Positions 1-9,406 are shown, counted from the stretch's first letter. The stretch: 64,000 nucleotides of DNA from Verrucomicrobiaceae bacterium UBA1938 (GCA_002336895.1 DDFC01000009.1:138035-202034), one strand, 5' to 3'. A program made the numbers and translations. The notes: generated from the sequence alone by a model not told the origin.

Positions 1-523
1 CTGCGGTGAAGCCGGACTCATAGGCGTTCGAGTTCTGCACGATCAGCCAGTCGAGGGCCTCAGGATTGCGCACTGCAATTCTGAATCCCACCGGACCGCC
101 GTAGTCCTGCATGAACAGCCCGTAATGCTCAAAGCCTTTGAGCTTGAGAAAGTGCTCCACGATCTCGGAGATGCCGTCAAAGGTGTAGCGATAGGTTTCC
201 GGGTCAGGCACTTCGCTGAGGCCAAAGCCGGGATAGTCCGGCGCGATCACGTGGAAGGCGTCTGAGAGCGAGCGGATCAGGTCGCGGTACTGGTGGGATC
301 CCGATGGGAATCCGTGCAGCAGCACCAGCTTGGGCTTGGCCGGGTCGCCCGCCTCACGAAAGGCGATGTTCAATCCGTCCACCTGGATGCTCCCGAAGGT
401 GATGGGATGTGGCTCGGGGTTCATCATCGTCCTGCCGGGTTTGGCGGCGCTGGCCGCGCCTCCCGTGAAGGTGCATGCGGCCATCAGCGCGAGTGCTGCG
501 AAGGTTTGTCGTCTGGTTTTCAT
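1..523 (-). CDS. Alpha/beta hydrolase, secreted, 3' end cut by the window edge
   Basis: Read on the minus strand from an ATG at 521-523, the frame stays open to base 1, so about 174 N-terminal residues are visible and the catalytic Asp and His would lie outside. The protein starts with a Sec-like signal (KTRRQTF then a hydrophobic ALMAACTF stretch). The core has the oxyanion-loop motif LLHGFPSGSHQYRDL and the strand IAPDYPGFGLSE, both typical of epoxide hydrolase or haloalkane dehalogenase-like alpha/beta hydrolases. The segment QDYGGPVGF sits at the nucleophile elbow, and its Asp would be the nucleophile as in epoxide hydrolases. It is the last visible gene of the minus-strand series. The substrate cannot be told. 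Confidence 0.85.
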   Translation of the reverse strand, partial: MKTRRQTFAALALMAACTFTGGAASAAKPGRTMMNPEPHPITFGSIQVDGLNIAFREAGDPAKPKLVLLHGFPSGSHQYRDLIRSLSDAFHVIAPDYPGFGLSEVPDPETYRYTFDGISEIVEHFLKLKGFEHYGLFMQDYGGPVGFRIAVRNPEALDWLIVQNSNAYESGFTA

Positions 524-603
524 GTTCGTATCTGGTTTTTGTTTTGGGGTTTGTTGGGTTTGCTCACGACGCCGCAGGCGTGGTGAAAAAATGCAGCCTT
601 CGC

Positions 604-1047
604 CTAGGCATCGCCGCCAAAGCTCACGTGGTCGTCCAGGTCGAGGTAGTCGAAGGTGCCGCGCAGGTCTTCGCGTGCGGGATTGAGGCGCTTGATCTGC
701 TCGGTGAACCATTCACGCATCGCGACGTCATTAAAGGCCACCGTCTCGGTCCAGTCGGACCACTGGTTGATCTCCAGCACGCTGCGCTTGTGCGTCGCCT
801 GTTCGTTGACCCACAGCAGCAGGTCCCAGTCTCCCGCCCCGGTTTTCACCTGTGCCAGCAGCGCCTCCGGCTCGATGCCGGTGAAACTGAAAAAGCGCCG
901 GTCGTTCAGGCTGTCATAGACGTATTCGCCTTGGGTGCCGGCCAGTGTGGCCCGTGCCTTGTCGAGCAGGCGTGGAAGGATGGTGTAACCGCCGAGGCGG
1001 ACGCGGGGGCTGTGGGGAGGACGTTGGGTGAGGTCGAGTGCTTTCAT
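604..1047 (-). CDS. DUF5069 domain protein
   Basis: A 147-residue cytoplasmic protein starting MKALDLTQRPPHSPRVRLGG, the typical opening of the DUF5069 family as I recall it. The frame is open further upstream, but that extension is Arg-rich shadow sequence, so I chose the ATG at 1045-1047. The family has no established function; it is common in Verrucomicrobia and related phyla. There is no signal peptide or membrane segment. The middle (LLDKARATLAGTQGEY) and the acidic C-terminus (FDYLDLDDHVSFGGDA) are ordinary for a small globular protein. It lies about 100 nt downstream of the GH25-like gene on the same strand. Confidence 0.75.
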   Translation of the reverse strand: MKALDLTQRPPHSPRVRLGGYTILPRLLDKARATLAGTQGEYVYDSLNDRRFFSFTGIEPEALLAQVKTGAGDWDLLLWVNEQATHKRSVLEINQWSDWTETVAFNDVAMREWFTEQIKRLNPAREDLRGTFDYLDLDDHVSFGGDA

Positions 1048-1104
1048 CACCACCATCATCGACGCCATGGCAACCATCGGGTAATGCCGCCTCGTCGTGA
1101 CGGA

Positions 1105-1121
1105 TATGCCCAATCGGCATA
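1105..1121. other. Small hairpin between the GH25-like and DUF5069 genes
   Basis: TATGCC, loop CAATC, GGCATA forms a 6-bp stem. On the plus strand it is followed by GCCTTTTT, but both flanking genes are on the minus strand, so a terminator role for them is not supported. Role unknown. Confidence 0.3.
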
Positions 1122-1148
1122 GCCTTTTTCTCCTGCTGAGACGTGGCC

Positions 1149-2033
1149 TCAGCGCAGCGGCAGCCCATGCCGCTGCCAGAACGACTGCAGCTCCGCATGC
1201 GATCCATTGAAGACATTGCGCTCCACCGGGCGGTCCAGATGGCCAAAGTAGAGGCTGTTGCGGTAGGCGCCGTGATTGTACACCTTCGGCTGCGAGCGGC
1301 CATGCGCCCAGTCCACACCGCCGTACTGCCACAGCGTCCAGTCAGGCCACACTTGGTATTGGTTCAGCAGTCCGTGCGGGCTGCCCGGCGCCGGATACAC
1401 CGGCCCCGCGCCACTGTCGTGCGCATACAGCGCCAGCCAGTAGGGCATGCGGCGCAGCTTCGCCTTGGTGGCCGGGTCGGCGCTGCTGAGCAGTTGCTTC
1501 AGATGCGTGCTGTTTTCCAGATACGCCACTGGCACCACGCCCGTGCGAGATTCCACCCGTTCCATGAACCGCAGGATGTCCGCGAGCCGCGAGTTCGCGT
1601 CAAAGTCTGCGCACAGCAGCAGCGCCTGCGCATTCCACGCCCGGCCACGCGCCAGCGAGTGCGCCCGTGCGCAAAACTGATCCGCCTGCGCCACTGCATC
1701 CACATGATTTTGCAGCCGGTAATAAACCCCCGGCAACAGCCCGATGCGGTCCGCCGCCGCGAGGAAACTCCCGCACTTCTCATCCAGATTTCCCCCTTTG
1801 CCCGCCCGTGCGATGAGCGCGCTCGCCCCGTTAGCCCGCAGTGCAGACACATCATGCTCGGAGTATCCCTGCCCGGCACGCTGCTTCTCTTTCGGGTCAT
1901 ACGCCGAGACATTGATGATCTGCGGCATGCCCCAGGAAGTTACCGGCGTCAGACTCCCCGGCATGCCGTCCGGCAGCGGAGCGGTGCATTGGGCCAGGAG
2001 AAGTGCAGGCAGCAGCAGGACGAGGTGTTTCAT
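1149..2033 (-). CDS. GH25-like lysozyme (muramidase fold), secreted or lipoprotein
   Basis: A 294-residue protein starting at the ATG at 2031-2033, with a signal MKHLVLLLPALLLAQC. The Cys at position 16 could be lipidated, although Gln just before it is unusual for a lipobox. The rest matches the GH25 TIM-barrel pattern: an early NVSAYDP strand, a GASALIARAGKGG segment, GVYYRLQNH, an acidic CADFDANSR strand end, an LALYAHDSG strand and a late LWQYGGVDW. In GH25 the catalytic pair is usually D-x-E; here it reads D-F-D, so activity on peptidoglycan is uncertain. It follows the PhyH gene by 26 nt and probably shares its transcript. Confidence 0.65.
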   Translation of the reverse strand: MKHLVLLLPALLLAQCTAPLPDGMPGSLTPVTSWGMPQIINVSAYDPKEKQRAGQGYSEHDVSALRANGASALIARAGKGGNLDEKCGSFLAAADRIGLLPGVYYRLQNHVDAVAQADQFCARAHSLARGRAWNAQALLLCADFDANSRLADILRFMERVESRTGVVPVAYLENSTHLKQLLSSADPATKAKLRRMPYWLALYAHDSGAGPVYPAPGSPHGLLNQYQVWPDWTLWQYGGVDWAHGRSQPKVYNHGAYRNSLYFGHLDRPVERNVFNGSHAELQSFWQRHGLPLR

Positions 2034-2059
2034 GAGGATGGAATCAGATGCCGCACCAG

Positions 2060-2749
2060 TCACTGCTTGTCGCCGCTCTGGCAAGGAGCCTCATGCCATT
2101 CCAGCGGCGCCGGCAGTGCAAAACCTGCATATTCAATGTGCAGCACGCGTCGCCTTCTCGGGCTGGAGGAACGGGAGGACGCATGCAGCAGCAAAGGCCG
2201 CATCAGCAGCACGTCTCCGGCTTTGGCCTCGCAAAGCACCTCTTCACGTGTTTCACGATACTCCTGAATGGCTTCTGCGCTCAATCTGCCCAGCCGATGC
2301 GTGCCCGGCAGCACTCGCAAGGCTCCGTTGTCTGCATCGGCATCATCCAGGTGCAGCCGCACGGCCAGCATCTGCTCCAGCAGCATCATGGGTGGCTGCA
2401 CATGTGGCACACCTTCCCTCACACTCCAGGGACCAAATCCAGTCATCTCCGTCTGCTCTTTGAGAGCAAGGGTCAGGTCCTGGTGCCATGCCACGAGCCA
2501 GTTGGTCTCCGGACGTTTGTCAAAGTAGATGCCGCGAACCGGGACGGGGTTGCAGGCAAGATATGGACTCACCAGATCTGCCAGCAATGACTGCGCCAGC
2601 TCAGCCACCTCGCGGACGCGCAGCATGCCACGGGAGCCTGCTCCGTTCGCATCACCCAGCAAGGCAGCCATAGCATGGCGGGCTGAAGCATCGAGCACAT
2701 TCGGCACGATGACGAACCTGTGAGCGTCCAGATGAGATGCGAGATTCAT
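2060..2749 (-). CDS. Phytanoyl-CoA dioxygenase (PhyH) family protein
   Basis: A 229-residue Fe(II)/2-oxoglutarate oxygenase. The iron triad is visible: H89-x-D91 in AWHQDLTL and distal His189 in LLLHASS, followed by a basic RRRR run that would supply the 2-oxoglutarate-binding Arg. It carries no export signal, so it is cytoplasmic. The PhyH family hydroxylates lipids, small metabolites and natural products; the substrate cannot be read here. It sits 62 nt after the last gene of the sulfatase series and 26 nt before the GH25-like gene, so it may be co-transcribed with both. Confidence 0.85.
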   Translation of the reverse strand: MNLASHLDAHRFVIVPNVLDASARHAMAALLGDANGAGSRGMLRVREVAELAQSLLADLVSPYLACNPVPVRGIYFDKRPETNWLVAWHQDLTLALKEQTEMTGFGPWSVREGVPHVQPPMMLLEQMLAVRLHLDDADADNGALRVLPGTHRLGRLSAEAIQEYRETREEVLCEAKAGDVLLMRPLLLHASSRSSSPRRRRVLHIEYAGFALPAPLEWHEAPCQSGDKQ

Positions 2750-2811
2750 TCTGCCGATCGCTTGCGCGTTTCCCGCTCATTTGCAAGCCGGCCATTGCCT
2801 GTGGAGCTGTT

Positions 2812-4701
2812 TCAAAACTCTGTCCGCGTCACCTTGCCGCCATCCTCCGAACGAAGCTCGATCCAGTCGAGCTCCATCCGCTGCTCCTGCATGGGCAGGT
2901 AAAGCCGCACGATGCCCAGCGGTCCAGCAGCAGGAATCTGCACGCTGATCTCCTCCCAGCCGCCTCCCTTCAGCGTGAAGAGCACGCGCTGCGCTTTGCC
3001 GCCGTTTGGCACCCAGTCAAAATGCGAAGTCCCCGCCTTGGCCTTGATGCGGAATTTCGCTGTCGTCGGCCCGCTGTGCTTGCCTGCAGCGAACCCGAGG
3101 AAGCACTCAAAGCCGATGTTGGTCACACTCACGATGCCGTCCTTCACCGTCGCCTTGCAGTCGCGTGCCTTCCAGCCTTGCAGTGCGGGATCGCCGTCAT
3201 CTCTGGCAGGTGCCTTGGCTTTCGCCTTGGCCTGCGGCTTGCCTTCGAGCTCGGGATGATACTGCTTCGCATCAAAGGCCGGATTCGGCACCGGCACCAC
3301 CGCATGGGTTTCCTTCAGAAACGCTTCGATCAGCGTGTCCAGCTCCTGCACGAGTTCGGGCTTCTGTGCGGCAAGGTTGCTCTTCTCGCCGGGGTCATAG
3401 TGCAGATTGAAAAGCAGGTATCGGTGCGCGCCTTTCTCCCCGCCGTGAAAGAGGCGGATGAGCTTCCAGTCGCCGCGATGCACAGACACTCCGGGCGGTA
3501 GCCAGTCCGGCACATTGGGAGAGGAATGCGGGAAGTACTGGAAGACCGCCTTGCCTGGCAAATCGCCGCCTTTCAGCGCGGGCAGAAGGCTGTGGCCGTC
3601 AAAGATCTGCCCCGCCTCAGGCTGGATCGCGAGGGCTTCGAGCAGCGTGGGGTAGTAGTCCTCGCTCTGGATCAGCGCATCGCTGCGCGCTCCCGCCTTG
3701 GCAAGACCCGGCCAGACGATCACGCCCGGCACATGTGTTCCGCCTTCATACAGGCAGGCCTTGCCCCCACGCAGCGGCGCATTGCTGGTGGGCGTGGTGT
3801 CGTCCACCTTGTCATACATGTTACCACCGTTGTCGGAGGTGAAGATGATGATCGTGTTGTCCGCGATCTTGAGCCGGTCCAGCGCATCCAGCAGCGTGCC
3901 GATGGCGTCGTCCATGCTCTCCACCATCGCCGCATACGTCGGGCTGTGCTGCGGATCAGCGGCATTCACACGTGCGCGATGTTTCTCGATCAGCGCCTTC
4001 TTCGCATCAAACGGCGCATGCACGCTGAACATCCAGTAGTTCATGTAAAACGGCCCGTCCTTGTGCTTCTCCATGAAGGCCACAGCTTCCTTCGCCATGC
4101 GGTCCTCGATATGCTGGTCCGGCACGTTCGGGTCCGCGTCAAAATCGGCAAACTTCCACGGCGCCACATAGCTGCCCGCAGGGCCGGGCCCAGGGTGATG
4201 CGGCACATCCACATCAAAGCCCTGCTGCAGCGGCGAGTAGGGTTCGGGGCCCAGATGCCATTTGCCAAAGTGGCCCGTCGCATAGCCCGCATCGTGCAGC
4301 GTCTCCGCCAGTGTGCGATATTCAGTTTTCAGGCGCGTCGGCGGCGTGGGCTGGATCGCCTTTTGGTCCGCTGCCGATTTTTTGGGCAGCGTCGCTTCCA
4401 GCACCACCTGCGGCATGTGGCAGTTCGGCACGGTGATGCCCGTGCGCGCCGGGCTCAATCCCGTGAGAATGGCCGAACGCGTGGGCGAGCACAGCGGGCT
4501 CGCTGAATACGCCCGCGTGAAGGTCATGCCACGCTGCGCCAGCCGTTCCACGTTCGGTGTCTGGTAAAACTTTGTCGTGCCATACAGCGTCGTGTCGCTC
4601 CAGCCAAGATCATCGGCCAGAATGATGATGACATTCGGCTTGTTCGCAGCAGCGAGGAGTGCAGGACAAAGGGTCAGGAAGCAGAACAGGAATTTTTTCA
4701 T
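2812..4701 (-). CDS. Secreted sulfatase with C-terminal beta-sandwich-like domain
   Basis: A 629-residue sulfatase (S1 alkaline-phosphatase fold). It has an N-terminal signal (MKKFLFCFLTLCPALLAAA), first metal motif ILADDLG, and formylglycine site C71-S-P-T-R inside LCSPTRSAILTGL. Later come HFGKWHLG and the second metal pair in TSDNGGN. About residues 487-507 form a Lys/Ala/Pro linker (PQAKAKAKAPA), and residues 509-629 form an extra domain ending LDWIELRSEDGG, resembling a carbohydrate-binding beta-sandwich. A similar domain ends the upstream sulfatase. Its ATG overlaps that gene's stop (ATGA, 4698-4701), implying translational coupling. It would hydrolyse sulfate esters of a glycan outside the cytoplasm; the exact substrate is unknown. 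Confidence 0.93.
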   Translation of the reverse strand: MKKFLFCFLTLCPALLAAANKPNVIIILADDLGWSDTTLYGTTKFYQTPNVERLAQRGMTFTRAYSASPLCSPTRSAILTGLSPARTGITVPNCHMPQVVLEATLPKKSAADQKAIQPTPPTRLKTEYRTLAETLHDAGYATGHFGKWHLGPEPYSPLQQGFDVDVPHHPGPGPAGSYVAPWKFADFDADPNVPDQHIEDRMAKEAVAFMEKHKDGPFYMNYWMFSVHAPFDAKKALIEKHRARVNAADPQHSPTYAAMVESMDDAIGTLLDALDRLKIADNTIIIFTSDNGGNMYDKVDDTTPTSNAPLRGGKACLYEGGTHVPGVIVWPGLAKAGARSDALIQSEDYYPTLLEALAIQPEAGQIFDGHSLLPALKGGDLPGKAVFQYFPHSSPNVPDWLPPGVSVHRGDWKLIRLFHGGEKGAHRYLLFNLHYDPGEKSNLAAQKPELVQELDTLIEAFLKETHAVVPVPNPAFDAKQYHPELEGKPQAKAKAKAPARDDGDPALQGWKARDCKATVKDGIVSVTNIGFECFLGFAAGKHSGPTTAKFRIKAKAGTSHFDWVPNGGKAQRVLFTLKGGGWEEISVQIPAAGPLGIVRLYLPMQEQRMELDWIELRSEDGGKVTRTEF

Positions 4702-6464
4702 CGTGACGCAGGCAGAAGATCAAGGGTGCGAAACTCAGCAGGACCAGGCGGCAGGTGCAGACGCACATGGATGACCCGACCCTTCGCCGGGATTGACACC
4801 TCCTGCGTCTGCCATTCATCGTCCGCCTTCACTTCAAACGGCGCACGGTTCGCAGGGGGAAAGTCTTTGTCTCCATCCATGCGCCAGGCGATGGCGCCCT
4901 GGCCGGAGGCAGCCGTTTTGAAAACGATTTTGGCTGTCGCAGGAGCGGCCAGCTTGATCTGGCTGCGGGTGATGAAGGTCCCTTTGCCAGCCTTGTCTGG
5001 CGTGAGCACGAGCACTCCATTCTTATTGATCAGGCTGCCTCCACGCGCCAGCCAGCCGCGTGTGGCCTTGGTGTCGGGTTGATCGGCCTTGGCCTCAGGT
5101 TTCGGCGCAGGCTTCCCTTCGAGGTAAAAGTCGAAGTAGTCATTCCACACCGGGGACATGGGCCCGAGCGCAAGACCGGGCGGATTGAGCTCCGCACACC
5201 AAGCCATGAGTTTGCCACGCAGCCGTGTCGCAATGTCCGGATGCTGCGAGGCGAGGCTGTGATTCTCCTCCAGGTCGGTGGAGAGGTCGTAGAGATACTC
5301 GCGCTCACCTCCGCGTAGCAGCTTCCAGTTTCCCTCGCGAATGGCGCTCTGGGCCATCCAGCGCCACATCAGCGACTCATGCGGAGGTTGCGTGTTTTCC
5401 CCTTTGAGATAAGGCAAGAGATTCACGCCATCGAGATCTCCCGGCTTCACAGAAACATCTGCCAGCGCCGCCGCCGTGGCCGCCACATCCAGTGCGCTCA
5501 CCGCATGCTCATACGTCTGCCCGCCGGGAATCGTGCCGGGCCACGCGATGAGAAACGGCACATGCATGCCGCCTTCCGTCAGCATGCCCTTTTCACCATT
5601 CAGCGGTGCGTTCAGGCTGCCGTCCCAGCCGCCCGCGTCTCCTTCCAGGGGCGAGTCGGTCTTGTGAATCTTCAGCGGTGCTCCGTTGTCGCCGATGAGG
5701 AAGATCAGCGTCTTCTCAGTCAGTCCGTGCTGCTTCAGCGTGTCCGTGATCAGGCCCACGCCGTCGTCCACCGCAGCCAGCATGCCCAGCGCAGCACGGC
5801 GGCGCTCCGGCATCGGCCCGGGAAAGCGGTCCTTGTAAGACTGCGGTGCATCCAGCGGCGTGTGCGGCGCGCGCAGGGCGATGTATAGAAAAAACGGCTG
5901 CTCCTTGTAGCGCGTGATGATGGACGCCGCCGCCCGTGTGCAGCCATCGATGTGAAAAAGCTCCGGCTTCATCTCGCTCATCGGCTGGTCTTGACCGTTC
6001 ACCGTGATGTTGGCGGGAAACTTCTGCTGCCCGTGTTGCGAATACACATGCTTGAACCCATGCTTCGTGATCTCGCTCTGCGGCCCCAGGTGCCATTTGC
6101 CAAACTGCGCCGTCACATACCCCGCATGCTGCAGCCGCGTGGCGATGGTCGTCTCATTGTTAAAGCCATCCAGCGCAGAGTTGTTGTTGTCCAGATTGAA
6201 GCGTCCTTGGAATTTGCCCACCATCAGTCCACCGCGTGACGGCACACACTGCGGCGCGGTGCTGTAGCCGTGCTTGGCCACGACACCGCTGCGCGCCAGC
6301 GCGTCGATGTGCGGCGTTTTCACATCCTTCTCCACACCGCGGATGCCGAGATCGGCATAGCCGTGGTCATCGGTGTAGAAGACAATGATGTTGGGCTTCA
6401 CCGCAGCACTGGCTGCTTCAGCCAGAATGAAGAGGCCTAGAGCGAGAAGGATGCGGGTCTTCAT
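4698..6464 (-). CDS. Secreted sulfatase with C-terminal accessory domain
   Basis: A 588-residue S1-type sulfatase with signal MKTRILLALGLFILAEAASA. Metal motif FYTDDHGYAD is followed by formylglycine site C73-V-P-S-R (QCVPSRGGLMVG), QFGKWHLGP and IGDNGAP. The catalytic domain ends near residue 450. A linker rich in Lys, Pro and Ala (PAPKPEAKADQP) leads into a roughly 119-residue domain (GWLARGG to LLPASR) that resembles the one ending the downstream sulfatase. Both ends overlap neighbours by ATGA (4698-4701 and 6461-6464). Val after the Cys is less common than Ser or Ala and may reflect a distinct subfamily. Confidence 0.93.
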   Translation of the reverse strand: MKTRILLALGLFILAEAASAAVKPNIIVFYTDDHGYADLGIRGVEKDVKTPHIDALARSGVVAKHGYSTAPQCVPSRGGLMVGKFQGRFNLDNNNSALDGFNNETTIATRLQHAGYVTAQFGKWHLGPQSEITKHGFKHVYSQHGQQKFPANITVNGQDQPMSEMKPELFHIDGCTRAAASIITRYKEQPFFLYIALRAPHTPLDAPQSYKDRFPGPMPERRRAALGMLAAVDDGVGLITDTLKQHGLTEKTLIFLIGDNGAPLKIHKTDSPLEGDAGGWDGSLNAPLNGEKGMLTEGGMHVPFLIAWPGTIPGGQTYEHAVSALDVAATAAALADVSVKPGDLDGVNLLPYLKGENTQPPHESLMWRWMAQSAIREGNWKLLRGGEREYLYDLSTDLEENHSLASQHPDIATRLRGKLMAWCAELNPPGLALGPMSPVWNDYFDFYLEGKPAPKPEAKADQPDTKATRGWLARGGSLINKNGVLVLTPDKAGKGTFITRSQIKLAAPATAKIVFKTAASGQGAIAWRMDGDKDFPPANRAPFEVKADDEWQTQEVSIPAKGRVIHVRLHLPPGPAEFRTLDLLPASR

Positions 6465-7879
6465 GGAGCTTTCTTTTTCTTGGTCTGGTCAAACATCGCT
6501 GCAGCTTCGTGGCCCACCTGGCCCGGTGTCACGGCGTCTTTCAGGAACTCGGCCAGTTTGGCACGCATCGTGGCCAGGCGCTCAGGCTCCTGCGCGGCCA
6601 GATTGTTCTTTTCGCCGATATCGTTGGCGAGGTTGTAGAGGGCGAAGCTGTCTGCGGTGTTGGCCGCCCTCGCACCCCCCTTGCCCTTTTTGCCTTTCCC
6701 CTTCCCTTTCGCCCCTTCTGCGAGCGCTTCCTCGCTGTCGGCGTCGCTTCCATTCATGACGAGCTTCCAGTCGCCCATGCGCAGCGCGGCCACGGTTGGA
6801 GACTGCACGCAGAGAATCGCATCATGCGGAGAGGGCGCGCCTTGGGTGAGCATGGGCCAGACATCCTTGCCATCCAGCGGCGTCTTCTGCTCCAGGGAGC
6901 CGCCAGCCAGTTTTACCAGAGTGGGATACCAGTCCACAGTATGCATGGGCTCTTTGATACGCTTGCCAGCCGGAATATGCCCCGGCCAGTTGGCAAAGGC
7001 GCACCCGCGGACACCGCCTTCGTAGATGCTGCCTTTGAAAGCACGCAGAGGAGTATTGGTCCCAGGAGGCGGACCGCCGTTGTCGGTGGAGAAAAGGATC
7101 AGCGTATTGTCACGCTCGCCACCTTTTTCCAGAGCGGCCACGATCTGCCCGATCGCCTCGTCCACCGCTGCCAGCATGCCCGCGAGTTTTTGCCGTCCGC
7201 CCGTCAGAGCGCCATAAGGCTTTAAGTACTCCTCCGGCACCTCCAGGGGGCCATGCACTCCATTGAACGGCACGTAGAGAAACAGCGGCTTCGCCTTGTC
7301 CTTCTCGGCGATGGTGCGGCAGGCCTCGCGTGCGAGGAGATGCGTGGTGTAGCCCTCTTCTTTGATCTGCTGGCCGTCGCGGTACCAGTCCAGATCCGGG
7401 CCGCGCATGTGGGTAAAGTAGTCCAGCATTCCAAAGTAGTGCCCGTAGTGGTGGTCAAAACCGCGTGAGGTGGGCAGGTAGGCAGGCTCAAATTCACCCA
7501 GATGCCATTTGCCGGTGATGGCAGTGGCGTAGCCGGCATCATGCAGCGCATTGGCCAGCGTGCGCTCATTCAGCGGCAGGCCCCACGTGGCATGCGGGCG
7601 CACGATGGTGTACACGCCCGTGTGTGTGGCGTAGCGGCCAGTCATCAGCGCCGAACGCGTGGGCGAGCACACCGGCTGCACATAGAGCGACTCCAGCACG
7701 GTGCCTCCAGTCGCGAGCTTGTCGATGTTCGGCGTGTGGATTTCCTTGCCTCCATTGAATCCGCAGTCCGCGTAACCAAGATCATCCACCAGCAAGAAGA
7801 CCATGTTCGGCTGTTTCTCCGCAGCGAATGAGGCCGCAGCAAGGGTGAGTGACAGGGCAAAAGCCGTGATGAGTTTCAT
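6461..7879 (-). CDS. Secreted arylsulfatase-type sulfatase
   Basis: A 472-residue S1-type sulfatase with signal MKLITAFALSLTLAAASFAA, metal motif LLVDDLGYAD, formylglycine site C71-S-P-T-R (VCSPTRSALMTGRY), AITGKWHLGE and STDNGGPPPG. Near residues 400-420 a basic insert (KGKGKGKKGKGGAR) breaks the C-terminal part of the domain, and the protein ends in KKKKAP. Such Lys/Gly runs recur in neighbouring secreted proteins. Its stop overlaps the next sulfatase start (ATGA). It begins 39 nt after the stop of the preceding sulfatase, so it is probably in the same operon. Confidence 0.93.
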   Translation of the reverse strand: MKLITAFALSLTLAAASFAAEKQPNMVFLLVDDLGYADCGFNGGKEIHTPNIDKLATGGTVLESLYVQPVCSPTRSALMTGRYATHTGVYTIVRPHATWGLPLNERTLANALHDAGYATAITGKWHLGEFEPAYLPTSRGFDHHYGHYFGMLDYFTHMRGPDLDWYRDGQQIKEEGYTTHLLAREACRTIAEKDKAKPLFLYVPFNGVHGPLEVPEEYLKPYGALTGGRQKLAGMLAAVDEAIGQIVAALEKGGERDNTLILFSTDNGGPPPGTNTPLRAFKGSIYEGGVRGCAFANWPGHIPAGKRIKEPMHTVDWYPTLVKLAGGSLEQKTPLDGKDVWPMLTQGAPSPHDAILCVQSPTVAALRMGDWKLVMNGSDADSEEALAEGAKGKGKGKKGKGGARAANTADSFALYNLANDIGEKNNLAAQEPERLATMRAKLAEFLKDAVTPGQVGHEAAAMFDQTKKKKAP

Positions 7880-7918
7880 GGGGGCGTTGGGTCTGAGTTC
7901 GAGAATCTTTGGGGGCGT

Positions 7919-9337
7919 TTATTTACCCGGGCCTTTGGCCTTCTTCTTTTTGCCTGCTCCGGGATCAACCATCGTCACCGGTTCGCCAATCATGAGCGGC
8001 TTGCCAAAGACCGTCTGCTTGTCTCCCTGCTGCTGCATCCAGGCATCCACCTCGCTGCGCATCTGCCTGAGGCGTTCGGCTTGTGCAGGATCGTCCGCGA
8101 GGTTATGCAGTTCGGAGGGATCCTTTTTCAAATCGTAGAGTTCCTCCGCAGGGCGCACGGAATGGCGCTTCACCACCGCCGCCGCAGCCGGGCTGGTCTC
8201 GGCGGCGCTGAGCCAGCTCTGCCAGTAGTTGAGCCCGCTGGTCACGTTGCTGGAGCGCGAGATGTGCGTGTGATGCTGAAACTCAGGATGCAGGTTGCGA
8301 ATATACTTCCAGTCGCGCGTGCGCACGCTGCGGATGGGATACACATTGAAATCACCGTCGCCGCTGTGCGTGGTGAAAATGCGCTCGCGGTGCCCCGTGG
8401 CTTTCCCCAGCAGCACACCTGCAAACGATTTCCCGTCAATACCCTCCGGCACCGTGCCGCCACCGAGATCGATGAAGGTGGGCAGCAGATCCGGCCAGGC
8501 GATCATGGCGTCATTCGTGGAAGCCGGTGGCAGATGCCCCGGCCAGGCTGCAATGAAGGGGATGCGGATGCCTGCATCATAAAGATTCCATTTTCCAAAC
8601 GGCCACTGCCCGCCGTGATCAGCGGTGTAGATGAAGAGCGTGTCTCCCGGGACCTTGTCCCTGGCCAGTGCCCGCAGCTCGCCGAGCAGTGTGTCCGCAC
8701 GCGTGATGTCCGAGCAGTATCGCGCCCGCTGCTCCCGCGTCGCCGCAGTATCCACATGTTTAGGGGGCAGCTTGAGCGCCGCCGCGTCATAGCCCGCATT
8801 CTCACCCCAGGGCACATGCGGATGACGCGCGCCGAAGAATAAACACAGCGGCTTGGAGGCATCGCGAGTGTTGAGAAACTTGGCCACTTCCACAGTGTCC
8901 GTGTCGCCCTGCTGCTGCCCGCCCAAAACATCAAACCCGTGGTCCTTGCCGTAGTTACCATGCGCCACCTTGCCAAAGGCCGCCACCTCATACCCCAGCG
9001 CATGCAGCACCGGCGGCAGGGAGGGCACGCCAGGGTTCTTCGCCTTGTGATTCGGCTCCGCCCCATTGCGCGCCGGCCACAGGCCCGTGCACAGAGTCGT
9101 GCGGCTGGGCCCGCAGGCAGGAGAGGCCACAAACGCATGCGTAAACTTCATCCCCTCCGCCGCCAGCCTGGCCATGTTGGGCGTGCGGATGTCCTTGGCT
9201 CCATAGGGCTCGGAATCCAGCATGCCATGATCATCCGAAATAAAGACGACGATGTTTGTCGGCACGGGTTTGTCGGCAGCACAAAGCGGCACGCTCAGAA
9301 GAGTGGCGGCAAACAAGGTCAGGGTCTGTTGAAACAT
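7919..9337 (-). CDS. Secreted sulfatase, CGPSR type
   Basis: A 472-residue sulfatase with signal MFQQTLTLFAATLLSVPLCAA, metal motif FISDDHGMLD, formylglycine site C75-G-P-S-R (PACGPSRTTLCTGLW), FGKVAHGNYG and a second metal pair Asp-His in TADHGGQWPFGK, where the three sulfatases downstream have Asp-Asn. Asp-His and the N-terminal SDDHG are features of heparan N-sulfatase (sulfamidase)-like subfamilies, so the substrate may differ from its neighbours. The C-terminus is strongly basic (AGKKKKAKGPGK). A two-part motif shared with three other genes lies directly upstream (9343-9378). Confidence 0.93.
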   Translation of the reverse strand: MFQQTLTLFAATLLSVPLCAADKPVPTNIVVFISDDHGMLDSEPYGAKDIRTPNMARLAAEGMKFTHAFVASPACGPSRTTLCTGLWPARNGAEPNHKAKNPGVPSLPPVLHALGYEVAAFGKVAHGNYGKDHGFDVLGGQQQGDTDTVEVAKFLNTRDASKPLCLFFGARHPHVPWGENAGYDAAALKLPPKHVDTAATREQRARYCSDITRADTLLGELRALARDKVPGDTLFIYTADHGGQWPFGKWNLYDAGIRIPFIAAWPGHLPPASTNDAMIAWPDLLPTFIDLGGGTVPEGIDGKSFAGVLLGKATGHRERIFTTHSGDGDFNVYPIRSVRTRDWKYIRNLHPEFQHHTHISRSSNVTSGLNYWQSWLSAAETSPAAAAVVKRHSVRPAEELYDLKKDPSELHNLADDPAQAERLRQMRSEVDAWMQQQGDKQTVFGKPLMIGEPVTMVDPGAGKKKKAKGPGK

Positions 9338-9342
9338 GGGGC

Positions 9343-9378
9343 GTGTAACGTCGGGATCTGCGGCAACATCTCAGCAAA
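9343..9378 (-). promoter_or_regulatory. Shared two-part upstream motif (sulfatase 7919-9337)
   Basis: On the minus strand TTTGCTGAGATG (9367-9378) is followed by CGTTACAC (9343-9350), which ends 5 nt before the ATG. The same two blocks with the same spacing precede the gene at 9407-10834. The left block could be a -35-like element of an ECF promoter, the right block a -10 element or an operator. Confidence 0.5.
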
Positions 9379-9406
9379 TACTGGCAAGCAGTTGAATGGA
9401 TGACCT

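Noticed and set aside
1143..2267. Long plus-strand open frame opposite the GH25-like and PhyH genes
   Set aside because: Arg/His/Gln-rich translation without motifs; it is the high-GC antisense shadow of genes with clear family motifs.
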